Source of the DNA: Clitoria ternatea
Taxonomy: Eukaryota > Streptophyta > Magnoliopsida > Fabales > Fabaceae
DNA length: 64,000 bases
Assembly (NCBI GenBank): GCA_037962975.1
Contig: CM075672.1
Span: forward strand, 55,064,501-55,128,500
Direction: 5' to 3'
Below the pieces are notes generated by a model, which made no database searches, was not told where the DNA came from, and was given only the letters and a program-made list of their open reading frames with translations. Position numbers and translations under genes: made by a program. Positions within the stretch are counted from its first letter, which is position 1, and every line of letters begins with the position of its first letter. Shown in pieces: positions 46,420-58,144 of the stretch.

Positions 46420-47000
46420 TCCTCCTCGCAAGGGGTTGGTCATCTCTCTTGGCCATCTCAATCTTAAATGCCATGTACCTATGGCTAATGCATATGTCAA
46501 CTGTTTAATGCATATGCAATGGATCCATTTCATTCCATCTGGTGATTGCAACCACCATATCATTCATTTCACATTAGTTTCCCACCTCGCAAGGGGTACT
46601 CGCTTTAGCAGCCTTGCAAGGTTCTTTTCTCGTGATCGCAACCACGTATATCAATTCCCATTACATCGGTTTCCCGCTTTGTAAGGGGTACTCCCTCCTT
46701 GTGATCGCAACCACGGGACATCAAAGGAACTCGCAAGCCCTTTTTCATCTCAAGTACCAAGTGATCGCAACCACTGGCTTATTATCATACAATCCCGCAG
46801 GATGTCTCATTGTGATTGCAACCACATATTAATCATTTCGTATTGGTTTACTGCCTCACATACTCTCTCCTTATGATCGCAACCACGGAATATCATAGGA
46901 ACTCGCAAGCCCTTTTTCTATTTCAAGTACCAAGTGATAGTAACCACATAATCAATGCTATGGTATGCCATGAATGCAACAATGCAATGATGCATATGCC
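46420..47000 (-). repeat. Repeat block with 'gtgatcgcaaccac' and 'ctcgcaaggggtac'
   Basis: About five irregular copies of a 75-110-bp unit (46550-46930) made of 'tcggtttcccgc.tt.taaggggtactc' and 'tgtgatcgcaaccac'. It is the reverse-strand counterpart of the 75-bp repeat at 55801-56095. Confidence 0.7.
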
Positions 47001-48054
47001 AATCTTAATCTCGCAAGGATATCTCACCCTCTCACATAGGGATATGTTTTAATTTGTCATTTTTAATCAATAACATACAATCATTTCAAAAGCTCCTCAA
47101 GGCACATCATTCATATACTTAGCATTTCAATAGCCACAATATTACTCACAAGTTAATCCACGCATGGAAATCAAGAAGCATAGCAAGCATCATAGTATGA
47201 GTCCACACATGGGAATCAATCAAGGCATATTGATAAACATATTTCAAATACATAGCATCACATGCTAGCCAATACAATTAAATCTATATGTACAAGATTA
47301 CACTTGTATCAAACACAATGGCATTGCCATCATTAATAATATAAATCACCATTAAACCAAGGGTATGTTCAACAACAATATCCCTTTTTATCCAACATCA
47401 TTAATCATCATTCAATGTGTGTGGCCTATCCATTTTTGATCATCACTGATACTATTTCAATTTCATTGAGTTATCATAACTCATTGCCACTCAATTGTCC
47501 CCTCATTAATTTCATTATGATACAAGGTGTGTCATATAACCATAACCTTTATTTTTCATTATCAATTATGTATCACGTCAATGGTGGTGTACATTTATGT
47601 TTTCATAATGTGATTTAGGTATACACATAACTTACCAAGGCCTTAAGCCATTCCCCAATCACCACTAAGGCACACCACACATATAGCCCTAATGAATTCT
47701 CTTGTTATTACATAATGTAAGGGGTTTTGGATACTAATGAGCTCATGACAAATTTCAACTTCAAGATATAAGAAAGGCTTATTTTTAGTCTTAAAAGTAG
47801 TGGGACATGTCACAATTGTCACCTATTAGTCCCAATTTGATAACCATAAAAAGTTGGGTTTAAAACCCTCTTAAATTTGAATTTTATAATGCAGTAGGTC
47901 TGGTGTTTTACGCCTAATGAGAGTTAGAAACCTCCAATTAAAGTGAGACCAATTCTCACACCTCCGTAACACAATTATCTACAACTTTCATGAAGAAGTC
48001 GGAGGCCAAAAATGTATTTAGATGCCTAAACGGGCCAAAAACAGCAAAGGACGC

Positions 48055-48300
48055 TTATTGAGCAATCTTATCATAATCGATTATGATAATCGATTAAAAC
48101 TAAAACAGAATGTTTGTAATCGATTATGATAATCGATGTAATTGATTACGATAATTGATTACAACTAAAATAGAATGTTTGTAATCGATTACGTTAATCG
48201 ATGTAATCGATTACGATAATCAATTACACCTGAAGCTAATCAATTACGCCTAAAACAGAATGTTCGTAATCGAATACACTAGTCTTTGTAATCGATTACA
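48055..48300. repeat. TAATCGATTA palindrome cluster (family C)
   Basis: About ten perfect or near-perfect copies of TAATCGATTA/GTAATCGATTAC within 250 bases, irregularly spaced. Because the word is its own reverse complement it has no direction. Confidence 0.85.
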
Positions 48301-50099
48301 TCATATCAAAATGTAGAAATTATGTAGGAAAATGCATGATTTTGGACTTCCAACCCCTCTAACTCTTTCATATCAACTCTAAATGCTACCAAATTTTGAC
48401 ACCAACTAAATGGCACCATTTGTGACGCATGGCCACCGGTCTCACTCAAAAATTTCTTAAGATGAGTGACTTATGTGTATAAACATGTTTTACCCATTTT
48501 AAGCTGTTTTAATGAACTCAAGGGTGACTCATTCTAATTTCCACAAGTTTTAATTCATATATAGAAGCTATTGGGACTATCCTGGGTCATCAAAACCACA
48601 TAAAACTCTATTTGATCGATTCACTTCCATGATTATTCATAAAAATGCACTTTGGAAACTACAACAAGACTTAAACCATTCAAACCACATCAAACATGCA
48701 TTATCTTTCAATCTTATCATTAATACCATCACAATGGTTATTACATTCAATGACTTTCTCAATTCTCAAAGACATATACTTCATCCCCTCAAGGATGGTT
48801 CATTAACATGTACATATTTCAACCCTTCATGGGTTATTCATCAACTTATATACATATATATTATCACCAACAACCAATAATTTTCCACTCATATCATTTC
48901 ATTATAAACATGACAAGGTAAGCATAAGTATCATGATATACATAAATCACTAATTATTCTACTCGTGCATTTGGAATGTAAACTCCTCTCCTACCTCAAG
49001 AGAAGAACCATAATCCAAGCGCTCCGAATGCTCCACTTCATCATTCGAAGTAGAACCTACATATTGCACACATACACACATATAATTAATAAGCCATTAT
49101 AAGACATCATCTCTTAAAACTAATTATGAAGTCCTAGATTTGTCTAAACTCCAATTCATACGCTTAGGTTAGGCTTTGGGAATTCCTTTCCCAAAACTAA
49201 GATTCTCTAAGCCTCAAGGGGTTAAACAAATCCAATAACAACAACATCATGGCCCTTATCCATAAGGCATCCAATATCTCATATGAATCACTCAACTATT
49301 ATCACAATTTATTCAAATCCATTATAAGCTTCTTGGCTCCATTCAAGACCATCATCAATCAACAAACTCTTGAGATATTTATCATGGCCTAACTACTCAT
49401 CAACTCAAGTATCCCTTATCAATGGTTTTTAACTATTATTATCACAATAACAACATCTCATATTCACTCTTAACCCAACACCTCAAACCATCATTCTTAC
49501 ATATATGCATATATCATCTTACACAATCTCATTAACATAGTTTAAAATATCATCAACCTCATTAATCAATCCCAATGATTCTAAAGATTCATTCCCTTCA
49601 TATAAATCATTCTAGAGTATTCAAAACCATCAAAATCATCAATTTAGCCAAAACCCCCAAATCACCACACTTAGGGTTTTTCATCAAAACTCAATAACCA
49701 TTTCTAATAACCATCAATCTCCATCATTAACAACACCCACACATATATTATCATGGGTTTTCACTAAAAATCATCTTTCATGGCATTATTACTCATTTCC
49801 CCAATTCCTATAGTTAGGGTTCCATTGAAATCCAACAATCATTACTAACAATCATCATCTTTTACCTTTAACCATGAAAGTTTCGTATACCCCTTCATAC
49901 CCATCCAAAAACACACATAAATCACACCTCCCCTTTGGGTTTTACTTGAAAATGGCTCCCATTACTCAATCCATTCATAAGGCACTCTCCTAACTAATTA
50001 GAAACCAAAACCTAGGGCCAAGAACATCCAAAGAGTTGGGAAACTTACCTCAAGCTCCAAGCTATCCCAAGCCCTAACATGTACACGAAAATGTTATCC

Positions 50100-50540
50100 A
50101 ACTTGATTTATCTAGCATGCAAGGGTCTTGAAGATCACAATCCTATCTCCTTACTTTGAGGCTTCAAAACCGTGAAGCTCATCAAAACCACACTAGGTAA
50201 ATTCAACAAAACTTTCTTCTTAAACCTTGTGTCTTGAAAATGTTGTGGTCAAATTCTATTTTTAGAACTTGAAAATTTATGAGACTTCCTTGTTGATTTG
50301 GAGGCTAGAGCTATGACCATTTCCCTTTTGTTGGATCTTTAAGGCCGTGACTTTGTAAAGGCTATCATAGGTAAAAATTGTCACCTTTTCTTTTGATCAT
50401 TACTCTTGATTTCTTGTGGTCAATTTTGTCCTTATTTTAGAGATTCTAATGATGGAATCCTTGCCATTTGGAGCCAAAAACCGTGACTGGTCCTTCTTCT
50501 TCTAACCATGTATGTCTATTTTTTTAAAGGTCCGAAGGTT
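50100..50540. other. Junction segment with a diverged ~180-bp duplication
   Basis: Between family C and family A copy 3. Two diverged units (about 50146-50330 and 50330-50510) share 'ccgtga', 'ag.taaa', 'ctttt(c)tt' and 'ttgtggtcaa.ttt.t'. Neither LTR boundary could be placed here. No gene. Confidence 0.35.
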
Positions 50541-53500
50541 TAGACGACGATCGGAGGACATTGGGAGCATTTGATGAAATTTTCGGCGAAACCACCATTC
50601 TTTTTTTTGGACAGTCACCATCTCGTGAGGTAAAGGTGGTATTTTCCTCGCTTGATTGCGTTTTTGGTCGTACCATAATATTCCTTAAGTAATCGGGGAC
50701 CTCCATTTTAATTTTCATCGCGATCCAACGGTAAAATCTCAAACTGTGAAGTTTTTCGTAACCGACCGTTAAAATTATTATGTTTTCAAAATTAGTAAAG
50801 ATTTTTAAGAATTAATTTGACGTAAATTAATGTTCATGTGTTTGGAGAATTTTATTGCAATCGGTCAAACGAAAAGATAGTTAGAAAATTTAGCGTTTAG
50901 GCGGGCTCGGTTTCGTTCGATATGGTTGTATTAATTAATTTTAATTTCGTGATATTATTATGTAATTTGTAAATTATTTTTCGGTAAGCCCCGTTATTAG
51001 GAATTTAATTTACCGTTTATACGTCGCCGAAGTCGTTCTAGGAATATGGCATATCTTGAGAAAAATAACCGATCGAATAGATAAAAATATCATTTTTACC
51101 AATTTACAAAAGTAATGCTATTTTCTAAAAAAATAATACAATAAATAAATTAATTAAATGAATTAGTATTTATTTGGAATATTTTAAATCAAGGAGACTT
51201 TATTAAAAAGTTTTTAACTTAGGCCCAAGTAGTCTTATTAAGTAAAATGAAGAAAATAAAAGTAAAATTTTGGTTAGAAGTAGAAAAGAGTTTAGTAACA
51301 AATTTAGCCACCACTTTTGTAACAACTTAGAAGAAAAGAAATGATAGTCTTATAAATTTTGGAAAAAGAACTAGAGTTAGTAAAAGAAAGGATTTTTTTT
51401 TGGAATTAATTATTCTAATGAGTTAAAGAAACTTAAGATGAAAAGAGACAACAAACTAAAAAAAAATTAATTCTTGAGTAAAGGTTGAAAAAGGTTCAAA
51501 TAAATTAATAGGATTATATACTTAAGATGAATTAAGCCCAAAATCTAGAATTTGAAAAGGAAATGGTACTATGATAGAAATTTTTAAAGAGCCATTAGAG
51601 GAAATTGTATGTCTAGAATAAGTTAGCTAGTAACTAAGAGACAGACTTTTGAGTATAATCGCCGCTAAACTTGAAAATAAATAGTACTCACCAATTAACT
51701 AGTGACTTTCATAAACTAAGTAATATCACCCTAAGTTGTGATGCCTGAGTGATATCTAAGTCTTTAATTAACAACTAAATAGTTATCAGGCAAAAGAGAA
51801 TTAAGTGTAGTTAAGGAAGCGAATTAAGTAAATTAATCACTAAAGAAAGGAATTATCGAACATAGTAAATTTACGTTTAAGAAGGATATCACGGTTGAAA
51901 CATACGGAATTAAGTAGAATACAAGAGATTAATTCGGGACAAAAAGGATTGACGACCTAGAAAATGAAGTATTTAAATAACAAAACCCACTTAGATCCAT
52001 AAGTAGTAAATGGTCAATCATAGAATAAATAAATATTGGTTAGTCAAAACAATATAATTGCAGAAGCAATCTAGATGAAGTAGTGACAAATAAATAAGAA
52101 AATAAAAAGATTATAGAATTTAATCGTAAGGAAATAAAATATCACTAAAATCATTGTTAGGATATAAAGGATTAGTGCCCCATTTATGATCAAGAAAATA
52201 AGATTAATAACAAAGTCTACTTAGATTAGAAAAAGGAAATAACTAATTAGTCGTTTGATGATAACTAAAGAGTTCATAATTGGACCTCAGGAGGTTGTAT
52301 TAAGGAAGTAATCATACGTAAGTAAATAGAGAATGCTTAGCAAGTGGAGAAATGAAAAATACAAAGATATTGAACTAAATGGTATACCCTTAGTGATAAA
52401 TTAAATTAAGGAAATGCCAATGACATGAACTGTATAAATGGTAACGCTTATGTCTAGTAAACTTTTGGTGACGTTAAGTGCGCAATTACTTGCTAAGCCG
52501 TGGTAATGATGAAGATTAAAATGTATATCATACGTGTATGTAATGACTACTTAATATTACATGTAATATAACACTTGTTGGTTGACTAATTATGTGACAT
52601 GACAAGATATGTGACTATGAATGATTGTGTACATAAATATACGTTGATAGTTACATGATGAAAATGGTATAATGCATTTTATTTTGTAATGCTATTGTAT
52701 ACTTGTTGGTGTGGTATGGTTGTGAACATTGTATGATGCATGGATAACAAGATAAGGAAATTATAAATAAAAGATTTGGAAAAGGGTATCGGTAGGGGTC
52801 CCGGAATGATTAAATATGAAAGTATGTGAGACTCGGATCCGAGATGAAATTTGGGCGTTGAAGCGCCAATGTACCCAATTTGTTGAGAAAGTGTAAAACC
52901 TCACTTCATTCCTAAGTGCTGAGCACGTTACTATAATAAAGAAAATGAGAAAATTTGGTTACACTGAGTAAAGAAAAAGACTCGATATTAGGAATAAAGG
53001 GGAGTCATTTGGGGGACCCTACCAAGGACCATTGAACAAAAATAAATTATTGAATTATGCATCATGAATTGGAGTTAAGGAAAGATGTTGGAATAATCCC
53101 CTAGAGCGTACAGTGGTGGGTACACTGAAGAAACAACAGGTGTCTCGATCCCCTGAGGACGGTCTTAGGAGTATATCGGGGGCGGACTTCCAATGGCTTG
53201 GATTCATGCTCGACGCCGAATAGCCCGTGGCAAACTCCGATATACTTCGACAAGAGGTGGGGGTTTCTATGATCGTAGAGTGCCTGTTCTGTGGTGATGT
53301 GTGATATGTGTAATTAGCCATTTTGATGTTGGGACTAAGAGTCCTTACCCATTTATCAAAACCAAAATGAGGAGAGCGCCAGTCGCTCTAGTTGGGCAAG
53401 GGATATAAGTGTGATGGATTGAGCACAGGATTGATGGGATTGTTGAGGAGGAGATGGGTCCACATGCATCATGATGACTAATAAAAAGAATGGAAATAAT

Positions 53501-54084
53501 AAAAAGAACTCACGCATTGCATCACTATACTGTGATTATGACTGTTTATTACTTAAGTATGACTTTGTAGAACTTAATAGTCCTAAGAGATGAATGGGAA
53601 AATGGGGATAATTAACTGAGATAAAAAATGGTGAGATAACTTAAAATATATCTTAGGAACCCCAAAGAGAGTGGGTGGGACTCAATATTGGATTGTTTGT
53701 GTTGTATATGGGTAGGTATTGATGAGACACCTTCCAATTGTTGTAGAGGTGAAGACTCACCTTTACGCTAATTTTTCTAGACATCGTGGCGATGGTCACC
53801 GACTCTGCATTGAGGATCAGCCAGACTCTTCCTGGTTCGAAGACGAATAGAATAGGTTAATTTTGTTTTCATTTACGGGAGCCTACGTGCCCCTTTTTCT
53901 TTCAGTTGTACAATTACTGTTTTGACCATATGTTGTATATGACCATGTTATATATACGATGTATCTGTTCCACCAAGCTTTATTGTACAAAAAAACCTTC
54001 CACATTTTTCTAAAACTCGTAACCTTTCAGTTGACTAGGATAATCTAGTGGAAGGGATTATCCTAGTTAACCGAGGGTGTTACA
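50540..54084 (+). mobile_element. Family A LTR, copy 3
   Basis: Ends aaccgagggtgttaca at 54084 and matches copy 1 (29900-30116) over its last 200 bases and copy 2 (41590-42560) at 52770-53780. The start is not recognisable, so the left limit is a guess. 50540-52700 is AT-rich with no feature I can name. It contains the hairpin word gggcgttgaagcgcc (52852). No coding sequence. Confidence 0.55.
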
Positions 54085-55633
54085 GCCATGTAACATCCCA
54101 ATTTTTATATAAATATTCAATTAAGAGGAAATAAATGACAACTATTTATGTATGGAAGATTAATGCCCTAAAAATATATAAATGAATTAGATTGAGTATA
54201 ATACAATTTTTCATAAATTACTAAGCTTGATAAGCTAAGATTTATACCCGATTAAAATATGAGTGTCGGACCAAGTTTCTCTGATTGAGATGTCATTGGT
54301 CAGGGTTGTAGAGAATATTATTGGGAATCTGAATATATTTTTGGATTAATTTTTAGAATAAGTATTGAGCCCAAGAAAAGATCCTGTTTATCTTAAATGG
54401 AGAAACTTTAAGTGAATGAGCAAAATAATAAAATTAAAACCCTTTCCCCTCTTTAATTTCACGTTGCCTTCTCCTGTTTGGCAAACACACTTGGCTCTCT
54501 CTTTTCTCATTCCCATTCATCTTCTTCTTTACCAAAACTTAAGACCAAGAGGTGTCCTCTTCCTCTCTCCATTTTCCTCTCACCATGTGCATAGAAGAGA
54601 CCATGGGTGCTTGAAGCTTCTCTTCTCTTCACTTCCATTGTCATCACTATATCTCTCTCCCTTGATTACCATTTTCGTTTCTGGTGCAAGGTAAGTTTCT
54701 TGCCATTTTTCTTGTGTTTAGAACCTAGGAAATGGATGGTTACGGCTTAGGAGAGTATTAAATGCATATGGGTGTTGAAGGAAACCATTAGACACATAAA
54801 CCCTAAGGAGGGGTGAGAGCAATGTGAGTTTTAATGGCAAAAAAAGGGTATACGAAAATGGTGTTGGAAGATGATAGATATTGATAAGTGTTTATGATTT
54901 TGTTGGGTTTTGATGAAAACCCTAACTTTGGGAAATTGGGGGAATACAAAATATGAATGAAACATATATTTAATGATGATAGAGATGTTATTGATGATGA
55001 GATATTGCCTTAGATAACCATCTATGAAGGTAGTTAGAAAAAATAATGAATAACCCACTTAAGGGGTTGAATGCGAAATTAGTGTGTATGGGTAACTTAA
55101 TTAAAGAGTTATTGCCCTTGATTTTAGTGAGTTTTAATTTAAGGGAAGGAATTCCCAATGCCTAATTAGGCAAATGAATAAAGCTTGTAAATGATTACTA
55201 CATGATGAGAATCATGTGTGTATATATATATATATTGAGAATGATACTTGGATGAATGATTGATGTGGTCCTATAATTGATTGATGTAGGACTTGACAAC
55301 ACTTGTGAGGCGGGATTATCAAACCTGAAAGTCTACTTCTCTTGAGGTAGGAGAGGGTGTATTTTCTAAATGAATGATGCCTTATGTGATGATAATGTAT
55401 GTATTGATGCATTATGGTATATTCTTCATTGGTTGGTTGTTCTGTTTCATGAATAAGTTATAAAATAGAGATTTAACCTTGTGATGAGCTATTGTGAAAA
55501 TGATACCTCGATGAGGTTACGAATGATAGAGTGTGTTGATGATATATTGTTCACTTCCCATGGGTGGATTGACTTGATAAAATACTTGTCTTGAATAGTT
55601 TTGATGATTTTGAATAATATGCATTTGGAAGAA

Positions 55634-55635
<2 letters not shown>

Positions 55636-55673
<38 letters not shown>
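55636..55673. repeat. (AT)n microsatellite
   Basis: 19 uninterrupted AT dinucleotides. Shorter ones lie at 29480-29494, 30452-30472 and 63916-63935; (CA)n at 60951-60965. Confidence 0.95.
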
Positions 55674-55676
<3 letters not shown>

Positions 55677-55800
55677 TGATTGAAATCCACTAGCTATGAG
55701 AATGAATATGAACCTACCCTAGATAAGAGGGTAAAATATTCCTTACGAAGCCAAAGCATGCATGAACATTGATGCATATATAGCATGGCATGTATAAGCA

Positions 55801-56095
55801 CATTTGTGATGTAAATAACCTTGCGGGGTTCCACGAGGGGAGTACCCCTTGCGAGGCGGGAAACCGATGTGATGACATTTGTGATGTAAATAACCTTGCG
55901 GGGTTCCATGAAGGGAATACCCCTTACGAGGTGGGAAACCGATGTGATGACATTTGTGATGTAAATAACCTTGTGGGGTTCCACAAAGGGAGTTCCCGAC
56001 ATGACGACGATATAAAAATTATGAAATGAATGACCTTGCGGGGTTCCATGAAGGGAGTACCCCTTGCGAGGTGGGAAACCGACGTGATGATAATT
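55801..56095 (+). repeat. ~75-bp tandem repeat, four copies
   Basis: Units begin at 55801, 55875, 55951 and about 56018. Each has 'gatgtaaataaccttgcgg', 'ggttcca.ga.gggagtacccc' and 'gcgagg.gggaaaccgatg'. The third is shortened. The roughly 25-residue repeated peptide frame across it is an artefact of the repeat. Confidence 0.9.
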
Positions 56096-57289
56096 GATGT
56101 GAGTGGTTGCGATCACTGTTGGAATGAAATCAGATTCGTGCATATGCATCCTTAAACACCAGCATGTGCATTATCCATGGAAGTATGAAGTTGGGGGATA
56201 CCTTATTGAGAAAGTTATATGAGGTGTATGTGGAATCCTCTTTTGGTCAGTAATTATATTTGTGTTATTGTTTTGGTGTGGCCTCATGAAATTTTATCAA
56301 ATGACGATGAGTGTGATGGAATTATAAATAAATAATATGGTCTGAATTATGTGTCCTTGATGAAGGATTTGTTATTTATGCATTTATGGATGAACGTCTG
56401 GGTGCTCAACGAATTTGATGATTTAATGGATACTATTATATATTGAACTCCTTGACAGGAGAAGGTGTTTTATTGCTTTCATATGTATATTGTCACATTT
56501 TATAGGATTTTTCATCATTAAGAAAGTATGCTCATTCTCCATGTGGTCTATCTTTTAGCTCCTGTGTTGTAGGACTTGCCATGGAGTGTGATCTTTCATA
56601 TTACGAAGGAAGTGTGTGAAGAAGTCTATTTAGGGTAAAGACGCCTTGGTCGGCATTAATTTTGAGTTTATATGGACATGTAAATGGATTTGTATATTCT
56701 TTTGAAATGTGTACATGTCAATATTTTGCATAGTCAGGAATCAACTTCAATGACTTGTAAGAATGATGAATAGATGATGATGAATCATGAACCATGGCCC
56801 TGTTGGGTTTTCCATTGATAATTTATGCATGATGATTGAGTTAAATTATATGTGTGATGATTGGCTAAGTGTTTGAGATTGAAGATGTTGAAGGTCAAGT
56901 GATTTTCATGCATAATTAGGGAACCAAATAGGTCAAAATGAGTTTTAAGGACTATGGATTGCATGTGATGATTCCAATAGCTCAAGTGTGTGATTTGTGA
57001 CCTATGTAAACTGGAATGGGTTGATTATACCAAGAATGGACCCCGAAGTTTCCTCAAAATGCCTTGAAATAAGCTAAACACATTTATGCGCATATCACCC
57101 TCATTTCTTGGAATTTTCGAGCGCGGCCAGTGGCTACACGTCACAAACAATATATTTTAGCTAGCATTAAAATTTGGTGGCAATCCGAGGTCATTAGCAT
57201 GAACTTAGGTGGGTTAGAATTTCATTTTCTATGGAATTATGCATAATTTCTGCATTCTGGTAGGCTGTAATCAATTAGATTGTCAGTCT

Positions 57290-57590
57290 AATTGATTATG
57301 AGGATTCTGTTCCTATAGTAATTGATTGGCGTAATCGATTACAAACCTGTACGCAGCCTAGTAATCGATTGTGTTCAAGGGTGTAATCGATTAGGAACCA
57401 AACAGAATCAATGTAATCGATTGTGTTCAGGGGTGTAACCGATTATGTACTAAAACAAAAACAAGGTAATCGATTACCCTAGTCTCATAATCGATTATGC
57501 ACAACACCTGATACATTATACTACCTACAGAAGAAGTGTAATCGATTAGTTCCTTCCCTGTAATCGATTATCACTAGATAAATTGATTAA
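57290..57590. repeat. TAATCGATTA palindrome cluster (plus-oriented copy)
   Basis: About a dozen copies or one-base variants, such as gtaatcgattac, taatcgattgtg and gtaatcgattag. Counterpart of 48055-48300. Confidence 0.85.
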
Positions 57591-57974
57591 ATCAGCTTAG
57601 GAATTACATTTTTACTTCTTTTGAGTACTTATCTTGTACTCCTTGGTCCTTTAGGCCTACTTGACAACTAAATGGGGTATTTTAAAACCTTCTCCTAATC
57701 CCATACATACTTTTGGAATAATTGCATACTTTCACTGTTCCTAACCTTTCTATACTTGCTTCAAACACTTCTTCGACATGAATCAACATTCTTTACAAGT
57801 GTTCTTTGTGACACCCTAATTTTAGGGGAAAAATTTTCGCGAATTAATTAGAAAATATCCTGGATCCATAATAAAAACACTCCCTTATATGAAGATAAGA
57901 GAGCTGGCCCCATGGCCAAGCAGAAAAAGACAGGGAAGGCAAGGGAATTAAAACCATTCACACGGAATCACCAA

Positions 57975-58135
57975 CAGCGCCTGAGCGAACCACATTACAG
58001 CGCGCACTCGCTCAAGCGAGATCCCAATCCGCTTGAGCGAGACCGACCAACTCGCTCGGGCGAACCACCATTCGCTTAAGCGAAACCGAATACGAAAGCC
58101 TTCCCAAACAACATACTCGCTGAGCGAGGAATCAC
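57975..58135 (-). repeat. CGC-N4-GCG palindrome cluster (element E, outer)
   Basis: cgcctgagcga, tcgctcaagcga, ccgcttgagcga, tcgctcgggcga, tcgcttaagcga and tcgctgagcga in 160 bases. Same outer bases, variable centre, as in element B. Confidence 0.85.
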
Positions 58136-58144
58136 TCGCAGAAG

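Larger units (their letters stand above)
45565..50100 (-). mobile_element. Family C LTR-like element, minus orientation
   Basis: Starts tgtcacaccccgattatccgg, the reverse of an LTR end. Much of it matches, reversed, the region 54660-57580: 49650-50050 with 54700-54950, 48980-49010 with 55335-55360, 48300-48900 with 56760-57270, 46400-47000 with 55730-56110, and 46030-46160 with 56530-56680. It contains a 'gatcgcaaccac' repeat block and a TAATCGATTA block. The right-hand end could not be found. No coding sequence. Confidence 0.55.
54089..57806 (+). mobile_element. Family C-related LTR, plus orientation
   Basis: Starts tgtaacatcccaattttta, four bases after family A copy 3. It has a pyrimidine-rich leader (54430-54680), sequence similar to the reversed family C region at 45565-50100, a 75-bp repeat block and a TAATCGATTA cluster. 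It is cut at its right end by the chromovirus LTR starting at 57807. The order of blocks differs from the other copy. No genes; the frame at 54416-54694 is the pyrimidine tract. Confidence 0.55.

Noticed and set aside
54416..54694. 92-codon frame as a small gene
   Set aside because: It covers a pyrimidine-rich LTR leader (Leu/Ser/Pro-rich by composition) and has no match in the related reversed copy.
55790..56029. Repeated 25-residue peptide frame
   Set aside because: Product of the 75-bp tandem repeat; the unit is not conserved as protein in the reversed copy at 46420-47000.
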